A program made the position numbers and the translations under genes. The notes below the pieces were generated by a model that was given only the letters and a program-made list of their open reading frames with translations, was not told the DNA's origin and did no database searches. From assembly GCA_036898135.1 (NCBI GenBank), contig CM072522.1, positions 1,188,652 through 1,252,651 of the forward strand: a stretch of 64,000 nt of DNA, read 5' to 3'. The stretch comes from Oncomelania hupensis. Its lineage: Eukaryota > Mollusca > Gastropoda > Littorinimorpha > Pomatiopsidae. Below, one piece after another: positions 29,850 to 43,467 of the stretch. How positions within the stretch are numbered: position 1 is the first letter of the stretch; the number at the start of each line of letters is the position of its first letter.

Positions 29850-31423
29850 CAGCACGGGCATGGCATGTATGTGTGTTTGTTTCACACCTTTCTATCCTCT
29901 CTGATCTAGTTTTATAGTGTAGAGTTCTTATAAGGCCACCTTAAAAATTTCTGTTTTCTGTATCCCGACCGACTCTAATTTTTGGGCCCGATTTTTTTTT
30001 GGGGGGGTCGTCTGTTAAAAAAAAAAAACCAAAAAATTGCACCCAAGGTGAAAAAAGGTTTAGAAAAAAAGAAAGAAAAAATGAACATTGATTCCCATTT
30101 TGATTTATTGGCTTAGTTTTCAGCTTTACTGTAATTGTAAAGTCTTTATGTTTTGATTGTAAAGTATTGTATTGAGTAAGGAGAGTGCATGTGTGCTTAA
30201 AATATGATTTTCATTACGTTTACAATTGTAATTTGTATAGATAAAAATGATCATTGTAATGCCTGACTGGAATAGTGAAATTTGTTTTCATGTTACAATA
30301 TCAGTATTATAACCCTGTCACATACGCTCTTTGATGCCCTTTGATAACAAGGCATGCAACTGCTTCGAAAGATGAAATTGAAAGCAGACTATCGATAATT
30401 CTTTATGTACATAAATTTAAAATGTGATTATTGTGCATTCTTGACGTATAATAATTTAAAATGTGATTATTGTGAATTCTTCATGTATATATGGAATTTA
30501 AAATATGATTGTGCGCCTGCTGTATTCCTTTAGGGGTAATGAAGATGTGTTATATTATTGTATTGTTTTGCATTTAATTATTGTTTCTAAATAATAGTAT
30601 AAACTATGTTGCAGAAAATTGCATTAATCTGGTAAAACGAGTTTCAAGCAAGGTCGTTTTCACAGCAGGGCTAATTGCGTGCGCTCGCGGAGCAAGGAGT
30701 GCGATAGAAATAATTCATCCAAATAATACTATGAACTATGTTGTGGAAGAGCGCGAAATAATTCATCCAAATAATACTATGAACTATGTTGTGGAAGAGC
30801 GCATTCATCCGGAAAGGGCAGCATAGATTATACGTACAGCTAAGTCGTTTTCACAGCTGGGACTAGTGGCGAGTGCACATACAAAGAAAGGTGAGCAATA
30901 TAAATAATTCATGCAACTGTGTGCACAGGTACGGAATTACTAAGCAGGCTCAAGCTGACCAGCGGCGGCAGACTAGTAAGGAGACTAGTACAGGAGCCTC
31001 AGCTAGGAAGCACAATATTTTCAATCTAATACTCATTAAGTTTTTCATGTCCCATATCCAAAATGCACATTACCTTCCAATTCCAGATTCAAACACCACT
31101 TTGATCAAAACCTACGTAATTGCAACTATTAACCGTAATTAACGTATAACTAGGGGTAGGTGAACGTTACTGTGTACATCTTGATAGCAACAATTACTCA
31201 AATGTTACCTGAAAAAATCTAGTACAAAATTATCTGCACGGTTACATTAGATAGTTTAATATACTAACTATTAGATTCCAACGAACTACAATCGATCATA
31301 AAGCACAAAATTCATTTCAAAAGTTGTACACCTTGGGGCGTAAAGCAGACGGGTCAGGGAAACCAGGGTCATGTGATCTACAACAAAAGGGGAGAGCATT
31401 CTTATTTAGTCGGCAGATAAATC
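29850..31423. other. Intergenic DNA between TRIM-like gene and FECH
   Basis: It must hold both upstream regions. AT-rich; a poly-T/poly-G/poly-A patch lies at 29990-30030. No CpG island or TATA box is obvious. The 150 bases before 31424 (ggtcatgtgatc, then caaaaggggagagc) are the likely FECH core promoter by position only. Confidence 0.4.
30707..30802 (+). repeat. 48-bp unit, two tandem copies
   Basis: gaaataattcatccaaataa through gttgtggaagagcgc occurs at 30707 and 30755 with no differences seen. A weaker copy of the flanking gttttcacagc sequence lies at about 30657 and 30847. Confidence 0.9.
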
Positions 31424-31448
31424 ATGGCGTCTCTGAGAAAGGTGACAG
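31424..31448 (+). CDS. FECH: FECH exon 1 (start of leader)
   Basis: ATG in context aatcATGG, codes MASLRKVT and ends CAG|gtgagg in phase 1. It was chosen because the phase and leader character fit exon 2 exactly. Being only 25 bp, it is the least certain exon. Confidence 0.75.
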
Positions 31449-33097
31449 GTGAGGAAGAGAAAGCTTTTATTCTGTTATCTTTATTATTCGCGTCTGAATA
31501 ATCAACGCCGTATGAAAGTACGTGCGTAATGGAAGTCGTCTTCAATATGCAATAAAATAGTCAGAGTCGTTCTTTTGAAGCTTGTGAAAGATGAAACAAG
31601 TTGTTTATGCAAGTAGTAACCGCAGACGGTAACCAGATGTGTCGTCTGCTGTCGTTGGCAGTACAGACCGAGAGGGGCTTTCGTAACACACAATACATTA
31701 TGTAAAAATCGTTCTGGTTTGTCATGATTGCCGTTGGCAGTATAACTGTCCTAAAGAGGTTGATTATATTCATAGAAATTCAAAGCTAACGGCTGTCCTC
31801 TTCAAGGTCTTGGCCCATAATACCTAGTCTTGTTTGTAGTTATAAATACAAATTACAATACAATACAATACAATATAACTTTATTGTCTGATGTTCATCA
31901 CATACAGAAATTTGTCTTTGGCTCGTTGTCCGCAAGAAGCATGCAATATATTAGTAGTAAGCAAGCAATACATTAGTAGTTTACCTAGTATACCTAGGGG
32001 GTCCTAGGTTTCTGAACCTTTTGGGCAAAAAAAGGTTCAGGAACATAGGTTTGGGATCTGAGAAACTGGAAAAAAAAAGTTTGTGAACTTTTCAATTTCA
32101 GGAACCTTTCAGGACATTACCCAACCCCTTTACTCCGCCACCTCCCCAAACAACACCCATTGTACTTTGCACATTTAATTCCTTATTTACAAGCTTAATT
32201 GTGCTTGTGGGTGGGTAGGTGCGTGTGTGTGATTGTTTTATTATAATCTACCATTGTATTTTATTGTATTACCCAAATATGTGTGTATATTGTTGTGGAA
32301 CTGTAACTTGTGAAAAAATGGAATCATTTGGGGAATAAAACGGCGTTCTTCATTGTTTTGATTTTGTTCAGGTTTTGCCTCAGGCTTAACAAGAGCATGG
32401 AGGCAAGCAGCTAGGGCACCTGTAAATGTGGGTGGGGTCACCCTCAGTCACCGAAACCAAGCCACCGAGGCCGGGGGTGAAAAGGCTGCCTCACCTCTGA
32501 CCAGGTTAGCAACACAATTTTTTTATTGTTTGATTAATGATCATTGATTGATTGACTGGAGTTGTATGTTCCATAGATATACATGTCATTTATGTTTGTG
32601 CATGGGTTGCGTTTACTGCAACGTGTTGTGCATATTATAAATCCTTTTGACTTTAGATGCAAATTTTCACACAGAAAGTTGCAATTTTCCCTTAATGTCT
32701 GCATACATAGGTGCAAAACTGAACGTGCTAGCATGACTCTACTTTAGTATAATAGGTTATATAATATAGGGGGATGGGGTGATAGGACAGAGAAATGAGG
32801 AATACACAAATATTCGACTACCAAGAGAGAGAGAGAGAGAATTAATTTATTATTGCATATGCCTCGTGTTTATAAATTGTTAGGGTTATGTTTTTACTTT
32901 AGTGGTGTTGTATAGCAGCACTCAATGAAACAAGTCGTACTTGTAGTATATAATTTATGTAAGGTCTTTAACTGTAGACAAGGGTTAGTATGTCAAAGGT
33001 CATTGGTTACAATGTCAAGAGATCTGGGATTGTTTACTTGAAGCATTGAAATTTGAATGAAATGGTTACATTGTAGCTCTGAATGGATAATAATAAC

Positions 33098-33167
<70 letters not shown>

Positions 33168-35812
33168 TGCTAGGTACATGCTTTTCCATAAATTCCCAGG
33201 TAGGCTCAAAGCTTATACATGTTTCACACACTCATGCACAACAAACATGCATCTCAGACATGTGGTGTAAAGACAGGAAAATTGCTGTTTTACTAGACGG
33301 AAATGAAATAAAGTTTTTATTGTTAAAAATTTAGATTTACTGTATCCAATACAGTATTATTAAAGGTTACTTGGCTCTATTTTGAACCAGGGGAGACAAA
33401 GTCCTCATGAAGCTGGTCCTGAGAAAAAGAGGTTTTGTAATGCTTCCCGCAATCCATTCGCCTTTGATCGAAAAGGTTATGGGGGAAAATATTTTTTCAC
33501 CTTTTTATCTCATGATATGAAGTTTATCAAAGGTTGAGCGCCACAAATTATTTTCCCAAAGCCTTTACATTTTGCATTAAGTGATTACACGGACATTGGT
33601 TATAGGTCAGAGGTTATAGGTCAAAGGTCAGGGACAGACTTGTCTACCTCAACTTTGCATTAAAATGTGCATCATTTTTATTGTAACTTATGTAAGTGTG
33701 TACTCTCACGAAAGTTTGCATATCACAGAGGTTAAAGGTCATTAAAAGTTAAAAGATGTGTAGCCGTTTGGTTGTTACATACTAGTTATACAGCTGTATA
33801 ATGTAACCTATTCACACTCAGTTCACTCATTCACAGGCCCAGTGAGTATTATTACTATTAACTGTCTGCTGCCTTGCTTGCTAGCATTGCCCCTAGATGA
33901 TGATGATAATGATGATTATGATGATGATGGTGATGATGATTATGATGATGATGATTAGTAGTGGTAGTAGTATTGTGATGATGATGGTGATGAATATTTA
34001 TCATCTTGATCTAAACATTAAGAACTGCTCTAAGCACTGAAATTAATGCAGAAAAACTTTAAACCATAAAATTAAAAGCGAAAACTCATGAATTATATAT
34101 ATATATATATGGGTCTGTCTACAAAGCTGAGCACCGCGAGGGGTGCTGCTTTTCTAGATAATATTTATCACAACAAGCTGCTTATTTGCCTTTCCTTTTG
34201 CTATTATCTTATTTAAAAATGATCGGAGAGATAGTATTAATAATTTCAAGACGAAAATATCTATAGAACCTTTGTATTTGCTTTGTAAATGTCTGAAAGT
34301 GGCCTAAAATTTGACCTAATTTTGTGACATGAGAATGACCGGGTTTTCTTTTAAGTGTTTACATAAATAAAGATGTCATAGAACACGTAAAATTATTATA
34401 ATCTAACTCATTAGTAATAGTTTAAACATGCACAATACTTACAAAAACAATTTGTTTTGTATTTTGTGTATTATAGCCGGAGTAAATTTGGATGTCGAAC
34501 GTAACGCATGGTTTCCGAAACAGGCAGAATGTTTTCAAAAATTGATCTTTGTCTTAAGCGCAAGAATACATGTTTTTTTTAGAGTTGTCTTTCTTGGTGG
34601 TATGTTATGAATGAATTCCAATGTTTACAAATAACAATTTAGTCGTTATGTAAATGCTTTGATGGTCTGAAAAGCATCGGTTGACATCGTTTCCAGATTT
34701 TCGTGTTACGTTCGACTACACACAAATTTATTTTGCTTATTTCAAAGCATACCTAGTAGAACTATTTTAATGACGTAAAGTAGGCCTCATTAGCGGATTG
34801 ATATATACACTCGTCCTTTCTCGCATGGTTTCCTTTTATGCCGGGAATCTTTTCCATTGTGTGTGGTTTCCGAGTATCACGTAGTTGTTACGTTCGAAAA
34901 CGCACGCAGTGTCACCAAGAAAACTGACTCTTTACGGTAAGATTCTTCATGTTTATATAATATTTTATGTTTATTTAGTTGTTAGGATAAGCTTAATTCG
35001 ACTGTGGTGCCTATTTTAATGAAAATAGATCTCCGGCTAGTCTAACGTAATTAGAAGCCAAGAAACCATTATTTTTTTGCCGTTTCTTGTTCCGATGGAT
35101 GATGAGATCCGTTCAAAATTTGTTAATGAATAAATAAAAATGCTCTTTGAAACAGCAGTGACAAGTAAACTTATTTAAATTTATTATTTGACTTGATTTG
35201 GATACGCTAAGTTTGATAAATATTATTTAGCCGAATATAATTTATCGTCAAGCTTAATTTGGTTTCCGTGTTACATTTGACATTATTTTTTAAAATAAGA
35301 ACCAGATTTTTTTTAATAGAGACCTGTAAGATCTCACTTTTATTTTGTGATTATGTTATAATATTATACACAATTTGTATGTGCAGTAGCTGTTTCAGGT
35401 TGCTTCATTTTAAGTATAAAAGAACTTTTAACGATTAAAATTTGTAGAAAATTGATTGACTTCATAATGTATCAATAGATAAACTTCTTTACTAATGTAA
35501 ACATTTCTTTTTAATCTTATATCTATTTGATAGCAAATCTCTTTATAAATAAAGATTCTTTGCCAACTTAATATATATATATTGTTGGTTTTTAAGTACT
35601 ATTTGGTTTCCGTGTTACATTGGACATTTCGTTGAGTGTGTACACTAAAGGTCTGACTACATGCATATAAGGTCAAAACTTATCTTCTAACCTGCATGGC
35701 ATGATCACACACATACATATCTTTCAAATAAACCACAAAATGTATGTATTTGACAACTTTTATTTTTGGGCACCCATGTCACAAAAAGTGAACCAACTTT
35801 GTAGACAGAGCC

Positions 35813-35861
<49 letters not shown>

Positions 35862-38204
35862 CACACATACACACACACACATACACAACACACACCACCA
35901 TAGCTCAGTGGTAGGGAGTTAGCCTGGCACACCAATGACCCAGGATCGAATCCTGTGGTGGGCAAGATAAAAGTGAGGGCCATTTATTTTACTGTCTGTC
36001 TTAGCAGTATGAATGGTGGGTCAGTGTTAGGTCCCTTACCTCCTTCTTTGGGATATGGTTACCACTGTCTGCCATACATTAAAAACGTTTGGTGGGTGTT
36101 CATTCTCACAACTGATTTTTGCTGCTTAAATGTATCATCTTGTTTGTGATCTTGATAAAGAGTGGGAAGCAGCTGTGGAACAGAAAGATTGGAATCGAAT
36201 CCACTACAACAGTCTAAGTGAATCCTCTGTGGTATAGATCATTAACACACAAATGGCAACATTGTTGTTTGTGTTGAAACCTACTAGTGGCAAAAATTGT
36301 TGATTTTTGTGCTAAAATCTGTATTGGAAGTTTCTGATTCTGAACCCACAATTTAATTGGCGAATCTTGATAGTGATAATAAATGGGAACACAGCTGTGG
36401 GCATTAATAAAATTACCTTTATTGGAAAAAAATGTAATGTTCTCTATAGTCTGTCGTGTATATATAGCATTAGTATTATGAATATTTATGTGCCTAATTT
36501 AGACGTAGCTCTAGGCGCTTACGTGAATGCAGAACAACTTTAACTATAAAGTAAAAGGAGGAAAACTTATGAACTATTAACAATAAGCTTTTATATAAAA
36601 TGTAATGACTCTCTAAAACACAAGCTCACACACTCACTCATGCGAACACACAGACGCCAACTATGACTTTGCAGATTTTCATTCATTTTAGTCGGTGGAA
36701 GAAAATAATGAGTTTTAAGAGGAGATGAATTTTTAAGAGAAATGGGCAGCTTGTTCCAAATTATAAAAATTGGGGGCTGTGGGTGAAACCACACCATGAA
36801 ATACCTGTCAGCCCCCTCGAAACAACCTACAGCAGCAAATGAATCAACATATTGTTTGTGGCTGCTAACCCAAGAAGAAGAAGTCTGTTCACCACTATTC
36901 ATCGTAGCCACGTTTAATTTCAACACTATTAACAATGTTGGTGATTTTGCTAGGTAAAAAACTATGACATTGGTGCTGAAAATGAAAGCACTTGGTGTGC
37001 AGGCAACTGAAAGCTTGCAGCTCACATGCCCCAAGGGCAACCTTTTAAAAAAAATTTTTTTATATACCACTGATGCCTTAGAATGTCCATAGCTGACAAT
37101 ACATTTGTCAAATTGCACTTTCTCTCCATCACGTGCAGTCGTATTTCAGTTTAATTTTCTGTCCAAAGTTGTTAAAGGGGCTAGTGAGAATTCTGGCAGA
37201 CTGTTGTTTAGGTCACTAGTCTGGCCTGTGGAGGCAAATGAAATATTATTTATGCCTTTTAGCACCCCTTGAATGAAGCAACTACATTGACATTTTCTGC
37301 TGCTAAACCCCAAATCCCCCCCACCACCTATGGAGGTGCCGGGGGTTTCAGTATAAACAGTATCCCCGCTTTCTGGAAATTTAGTGCTTTAAATTCCCAC
37401 TGTCGCTGTCTTTCTCCTTTGTTCTTCCTCATTCCTAATCTGTTCTATCAATCTACTATACTACAAGAGTATCTTCTTATTCACTAGACCAGTCACCTAC
37501 CTTTTTTCTTAAAAACTCTTCTGGGACAAAACTCCTCATTTGTGTGTGAGGTCTGTTGGATCAGCTTGGGAATATTGGACGCTTTCTGCCAGGTGGTCAC
37601 TGGGGCTTCCTATGATGTTATTATTTGGCAATGTAGGCAATTTATATGTATGTATTTTGTTGATATTTTATAATGATGTTTGTATGCTATTTTGTTTTTG
37701 TAAATGGGGGTTCGATAAATTAGAGTATAGCCTCAGTGTCCCCTGCGTGGGATGTCTTTATTGTAAAGTGACTGGCTAGTGGAGTGCCTTCAGTGTTACC
37801 ACTCGGTTGTTTCGGCAGATCTTTTATGCGGATCAGGGGTGAGTCCTCTTTCAGCGAAGTTGTGGTCTTGATTTTGTTGCCCTGATTGGGCTCTTTGCAG
37901 TCTGCTGGACCCTGTAAGCAATGAATAACTAACTAACCCCAAATCTGATTGACCAATCTTGTTGTTGATATAGACCTACAGTGAAACAGCTGTTGAATTG
38001 GGTAGCAGCAGGAAGCAAACATTTATTATCTGCTCATTTTATTTAGCAGCTCATTTGATCACTAATAGCGTTTTATAGGTTTTGTTGCATTTTGGTAACA
38101 TCTGGCAGCAACACCTGTGTCGGAAGATTGCCAAATCTAACCTCATCTGTACTGAGAATGCTATAGTATAGTAGCGAGGATATTAGTGGTGTATACATTT
38201 TATT

Positions 38205-38261
<57 letters not shown>

Positions 38262-41200
38262 GTCATCATCATCATCACCACCACCACCACCACGGACATT
38301 AGTGGTGTATACACTTTATCATCATCATCATCATTGTGATCATAATCCTACTCTTCATCATCATTATAATGTGAGCTTATCCAGAACAGTTGAGATGAGC
38401 AGTGTGTGTCTTGTAATAATGCCAGCGTGTACACGGGCACCTTCTTCATGTAGTCCTAGCCAGTCCAGTAGTCTGTTTAAAAATATATATTTATTTAATC
38501 AAGCAGCATTCATGCGAGCTATTTCCGTTTTATGTGCAGGCATCTGAGGAAATGACTTCTGCTAAACAAAATTGTGTGTCCATGGTTAACAAAATAAAGC
38601 TTACACTCTAAATGCATAATTTTGCCATGAGGACACTTACTGTAGATGTAAAATTTGGCCATGAGCATTTCTCTTCTCCTGTTTATTGCATTAATTAACT
38701 ACTTACTTAGTAAGTTGGTTGGTTCTGTTACCACCGTTGTGGTCGTTTTACAGAAAACCCAAGACAGGCATCTTGATGCTGAACATGGGTGGACCAGAGA
38801 AAGCGGAGGATGTGCATGACTTTTTGCTTCGCCTGTTTCTCGACAAGGACCTCATTCCTTTACCCGCCCAAAGGTACATGTACTATCTTATTTTTGTATT
38901 ACATTTTTCTTTTATTGGGGTAGGAGGGAGAGGGCAGGGGTAATCCTTTTGTCATCAAAGGGTTTATTGCATTGAGTTAACAACCAATTGCCAGGCAAAT
39001 CTGGCTCATAAGAAGTGAAGGATAAATCAAGCTTGAACACTGTTAGAAATAACTGGGTAAAACGTACACATTTTAATTTTTATTTTTCTGCATGATTATG
39101 CATATGATTAAAAAAATATTATAATGTAAGTATGGCAAAAGAACAAACAAATTAAAAAAACATCCTGGTGTAATCATCCATGTGGATGCAAATAAAATAG
39201 CAACATTTGTTTGTTGAGCTCACAAAATTTTAAGTTTTCGTCTGCAACCGTATTGGAGAGATTGCAATTTAATGCAAACTTTTAAATCTATAGAAAATAT
39301 GTGGCACTGGGAAATACTTCCTTATGTAATATTTGGTAATAAAAGAAATAGATAATGACTTCTACATTCAGTTTATGTGTGTGTGTTTGTTACTTCTCAA
39401 ACTCAGCAAACTAGCCCCTTTCATCGCCAAGCGTAGAACACCCAGGATCATTGAGCAGTATGCCAAGATTGGCGGCGGATCTCCAATCAAGAAATGGACT
39501 GAGCTGCAAGGCAAAGGGATGGTGGAACTGCTGGACAAGATCAGCCCTGAAACTGGTGAGGCTTTGATTGCTTTGAAGGCTTTATTGATTGATTTATTTC
39601 GATTGAATTGATTTTTAAAAAATCCCAAATCTCTGTGCATTTTTGTTTTTGAATTTTGATTTTTGACTCGTATGCATACATTAGCAATGTGAGTCTGTGT
39701 ATTCACACCAAAAAATTTTTAAGATTTTTGCAAAGCTGTGCGAGATGAGTCGTAAATAGTCCAAAATTGACATCTAAAAAACATTTCTGTCGGTCTGTCC
39801 GCTGTCCACCGTCTCTGTGCAAAACTTGCAAGTGGATTATTATCTAAGAACCCCTTTCAACTATCACAAGCAAACTTGGTAAGATGGTTTATATCCATGA
39901 GACCTCATAAATGATCAGTGAATGAATGACTTCACTTAAAGGTCAAGGTCACAGGATCAACAAATGTTAGTAAAGAAATAATTTGTCACAAAATTTTCAA
40001 TTTTTTTCTAGGTTATTAATATTAAACTTATGATTTTTTGACGCATGATAGGTAACAATGAGGCACATACTGTGCAAATTTGGTCAACCTCACTCCAATG
40101 TGAAGGTCACTGGAGCTGTCAGTATAAGTACTTGTACATGACCTTGACCCTAAACTATGAGAAATATAAAGTCTAAACTTGTTTTCTTTAGAGGTGATAA
40201 GATTGATCTTTCATGTTTGTTCAGTTTTTGCGTTGATCTTGAAGGTCAGTGTCATTTTAGGCCTTGCAAAAACATACCATTACCAAAATAATGCTGTTTA
40301 TTTAACCCATAGTATGCAGCAGCATTGGTTTTTTTTATCAGACATGCATGAGAGGTCAGGTGAGGGTCAAAGGTCATCCCAAGGTCAAGGTCACTGAAGG
40401 TCAAGGTCATCCCAAAGTCACTGTTTTTTGGCATTATAAACTTTTGCTGTAGTTTATTTGATAGTACATAAGTGTATTTGGGGCCCAGAGGTCAAGGTCA
40501 TCTCAATGTCAAGAGCATAGAAAGATCAAAGTCGGTATTACTTTGTGTTTTATTGGCGCCATTTCATTTTTTTTTTTTGGGGGGGGATACTAATTTTCAT
40601 GTTAAATATTGCGAGTTCCATAAGGAGCATGTGAGGCATATGGGCTTTGCTTTTCTAGTTGTTAATATTTAATTGATATATTTAAAACTGCGCATCTTTG
40701 TCTTTGATTGCGTTGAATGCTTTATTGATTTATTGATGTTGATAAATTGATTTTGGATTTATTTGAAACTGCGCATCTTTGTTTGAAAAACATTTTTTCA
40801 TAGATGATGGGTGTTTTATGTTATTTTTATACTCTGTTTTTCATTGATGCTGGGTGTTTTATGGTAGTTTTATTCTCTGTTTTTCTGCTTGATTGATTGA
40901 TCTTACTTCCATCCTAAATCCTAAACATTTATTTATATTGTTAACATGATGTTCATATCATTTTATTGCAAATTTTATATATATAGTCTCATACACACCG
41001 GAATGTTTCAACCTTCTCTCCGTTACTGTTCAGTTGTACACCGGAAAAGTGGCAACATTTGCATGTTGACACATAACGGGTAAAATTAAAGTAGCTACAG
41101 AAACTTGAGAAAAAAGTAACTTTCGTCCCCTCTAGGCGACGAAGTAGGTCACGCTTAGTTGTATCTAGGTCAGCTGACTTTTACCAACCGTTTGGGAATA

Positions 41201-41421
41201 TTTTCGAACCGTTTATTGACGCCGGATAGCGTCCTCACTTGGTTTCATACAATTTAAGAATCCAAGAAGGCAGATGGGTTTTTGTGATGGAAAGAGCGGA
41301 AAGGGTTAGGGCAAGGGCTAGTGATAGAACTGCAACTAACCCTTACCCGAATCCTTGCACTTAAATAGCGCTCTTTCCGTCACAATTAAAAAATGTTAAC
41401 ACATTCCGGCGCGTATAAGAG

Positions 41422-41460
<39 letters not shown>

Positions 41461-42181
41461 GAAGGCCTCAACGACAGAACGATCAAAGTCACAAATTTGA
41501 TTTTTTTTGAGTTATTGCCCTTTCCTTGTAGCCCTGGGTTCATACTTTGTCTACCTGAAGTGACTAATGGAAAAACGATCTTAGTCCTGAGTTATGGGAC
41601 TTTAAAATAACCACACTTTGACAGAACGATCAGAGTCCTATGTTTACACCGACAAAACGATCATTATTATTGTGTTTTTTTTAGTTTCAATAATTCAACA
41701 TAAACAGTAGTTTTTATTATTTTCCTCCCGCGCCCCCCTCCCCTACTATTCTTTGGTTTGGGTGGTACCTGCAATAAAGATGACACTCATGTAATAAATT
41801 TGATTGTAAAGCAATATTTTTAGTGTCTTTCGATTCTGTTGTGTTAGGTGTAAGTAGAAATCAATTAAGAAAACCTGTTATGACAATGAGTCTCTAGGAC
41901 CTAAAATGTGGAATATTTTGGCTTGTATTGGAGCTATGCAACAGCAAAACGATCAAAGTCCGAACAGCGGTTCCCCTCTTAGAGTAGCAATATCAAATAT
42001 ATAAATCAGTATTTTCACATAAAATTTAGAATTGCTATATTGAGAAATAAATGTTTTCTTAAATAAAATGATTTTTGGGGTGATTTTATTTCATTGTACT
42101 ACATAATGGTGTTTTAAATCTTAAAAATCGATTTTCTCAAAACAGGAAATGTGTGACTCTGATCGTTCTTCCGTTGAGGCC

Positions 42182-42251
<70 letters not shown>

Positions 42252-43432
42252 TTGTTTTCCTTAATTTGTTTGTTTGTGACGATATATGTGCTTTGGTTTC
42301 ATCATCATCTTCATCATCATCATCATCACCATACCATCATCATCACCATCACCATTTTTATTATTATCATCATCATCATCATCATCATCACTATATCCAA
42401 TTTCATCATCACCATCTTCATTATCATCATCATCGTCGTCATTGTCATCATCATTGTCCTCATCATCAACCCCTCAGCAGGTTATATTATTGAGTAGATG
42501 AGAGGGATGCTGAGGCATAGTTTTTACCACTTTGGTCTGTCTGCAACTGTTCTCAAGAGTCTTCTTAAAACAGATTTTTTGGGAGTGGGAGGGTGAGTGG
42601 TGAGGTTTGGGTAAAAGGGGGGCTTTTTCCCCACTCCTCAAGACAACATTGTTTCTCCCCGATTCTTTTCAAGTAATGCTCAAACTAATGTGTACATGAT
42701 TATTTGTTTAAAAACAAAGTTTCTGTCTGTGTCAGCCCCTCACAAGTTCTACATTGGCTTTCGTTATGTGCACCCTTTGACTGAGGAATCTATTCAGCAG
42801 ATGGAACAGTAAGTAGACATATGTTTGATTTTTGTTGGGAGGGGTTGAGGGAAGGGGGGAGGGGGGGGGATTAAGAAGTGAATTCGGCATGTCCATTTTG
42901 TCTTGTTGAATGTTCTCAACAAAAAAGGAGACAGTAGATAAGTTTTTTCCAGTAATTCCATAATGTTGTTTTTTTGTTTTTTTAAACTTTTTAAAATTTA
43001 TTTTAAAAACGCTTGTTGCATGATTAGAAATAACAATATGGCAAGACGTTCAAATGTATTTCCATACATATTTTGGGCATTGTCTCATGGATGACAGGAA
43101 TTATTTACACTGGAGATACTTTTAACCACTGCTAGGCGTTTTATGTAATTCTTATTTGCACTTTTTCAAAGATCAAGGTCGTTGTGATTTAAAAAAAAAA
43201 AAAAGAGTTGTATATCAAAATTGGCTGAAGCAATTTGTGATTTTTTTTGGGGGGAGGGGGTGTGGGTGTTTGTTTTTTGGTTTTGTTGATTGTTTAGGTT
43301 AAAGTTGAGTCACAACATTGCCATGAAAATTAACACTTGTAGTGTCTGGAAAACATTTGAATAGCTTGCCATCTTGTTTACATTCAAACTATTTACTGAC
43401 TAAGTCTGATGTAGGATTATAACTGGTTTTTT

Positions 43433-43467
<35 letters not shown>

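Noticed and set aside
32241..32441. 66-aa minus frame across FECH exon 2
   Set aside because: Antisense shadow of an exon supported by phase and splice sites.
33083..33334. Poly-Asn and poly-Leu frames over (AAT)n; likewise at 45.0, 48.9, 59.2, 61.8 and 62.7 kb
   Set aside because: Frames exist only because microsatellite units lack stops; no coding features outside the runs.
36591..37118. 175-aa minus frame
   Set aside because: Covers repeat DNA with an AAG tail; composition and lack of motifs suggest chance.
37540..37779. Conserved ~80-codon frame in family B copies ([18 protein letters not shown])
   Set aside because: It reappears only because the copies are similar; starts and stops differ, and no domain is seen.
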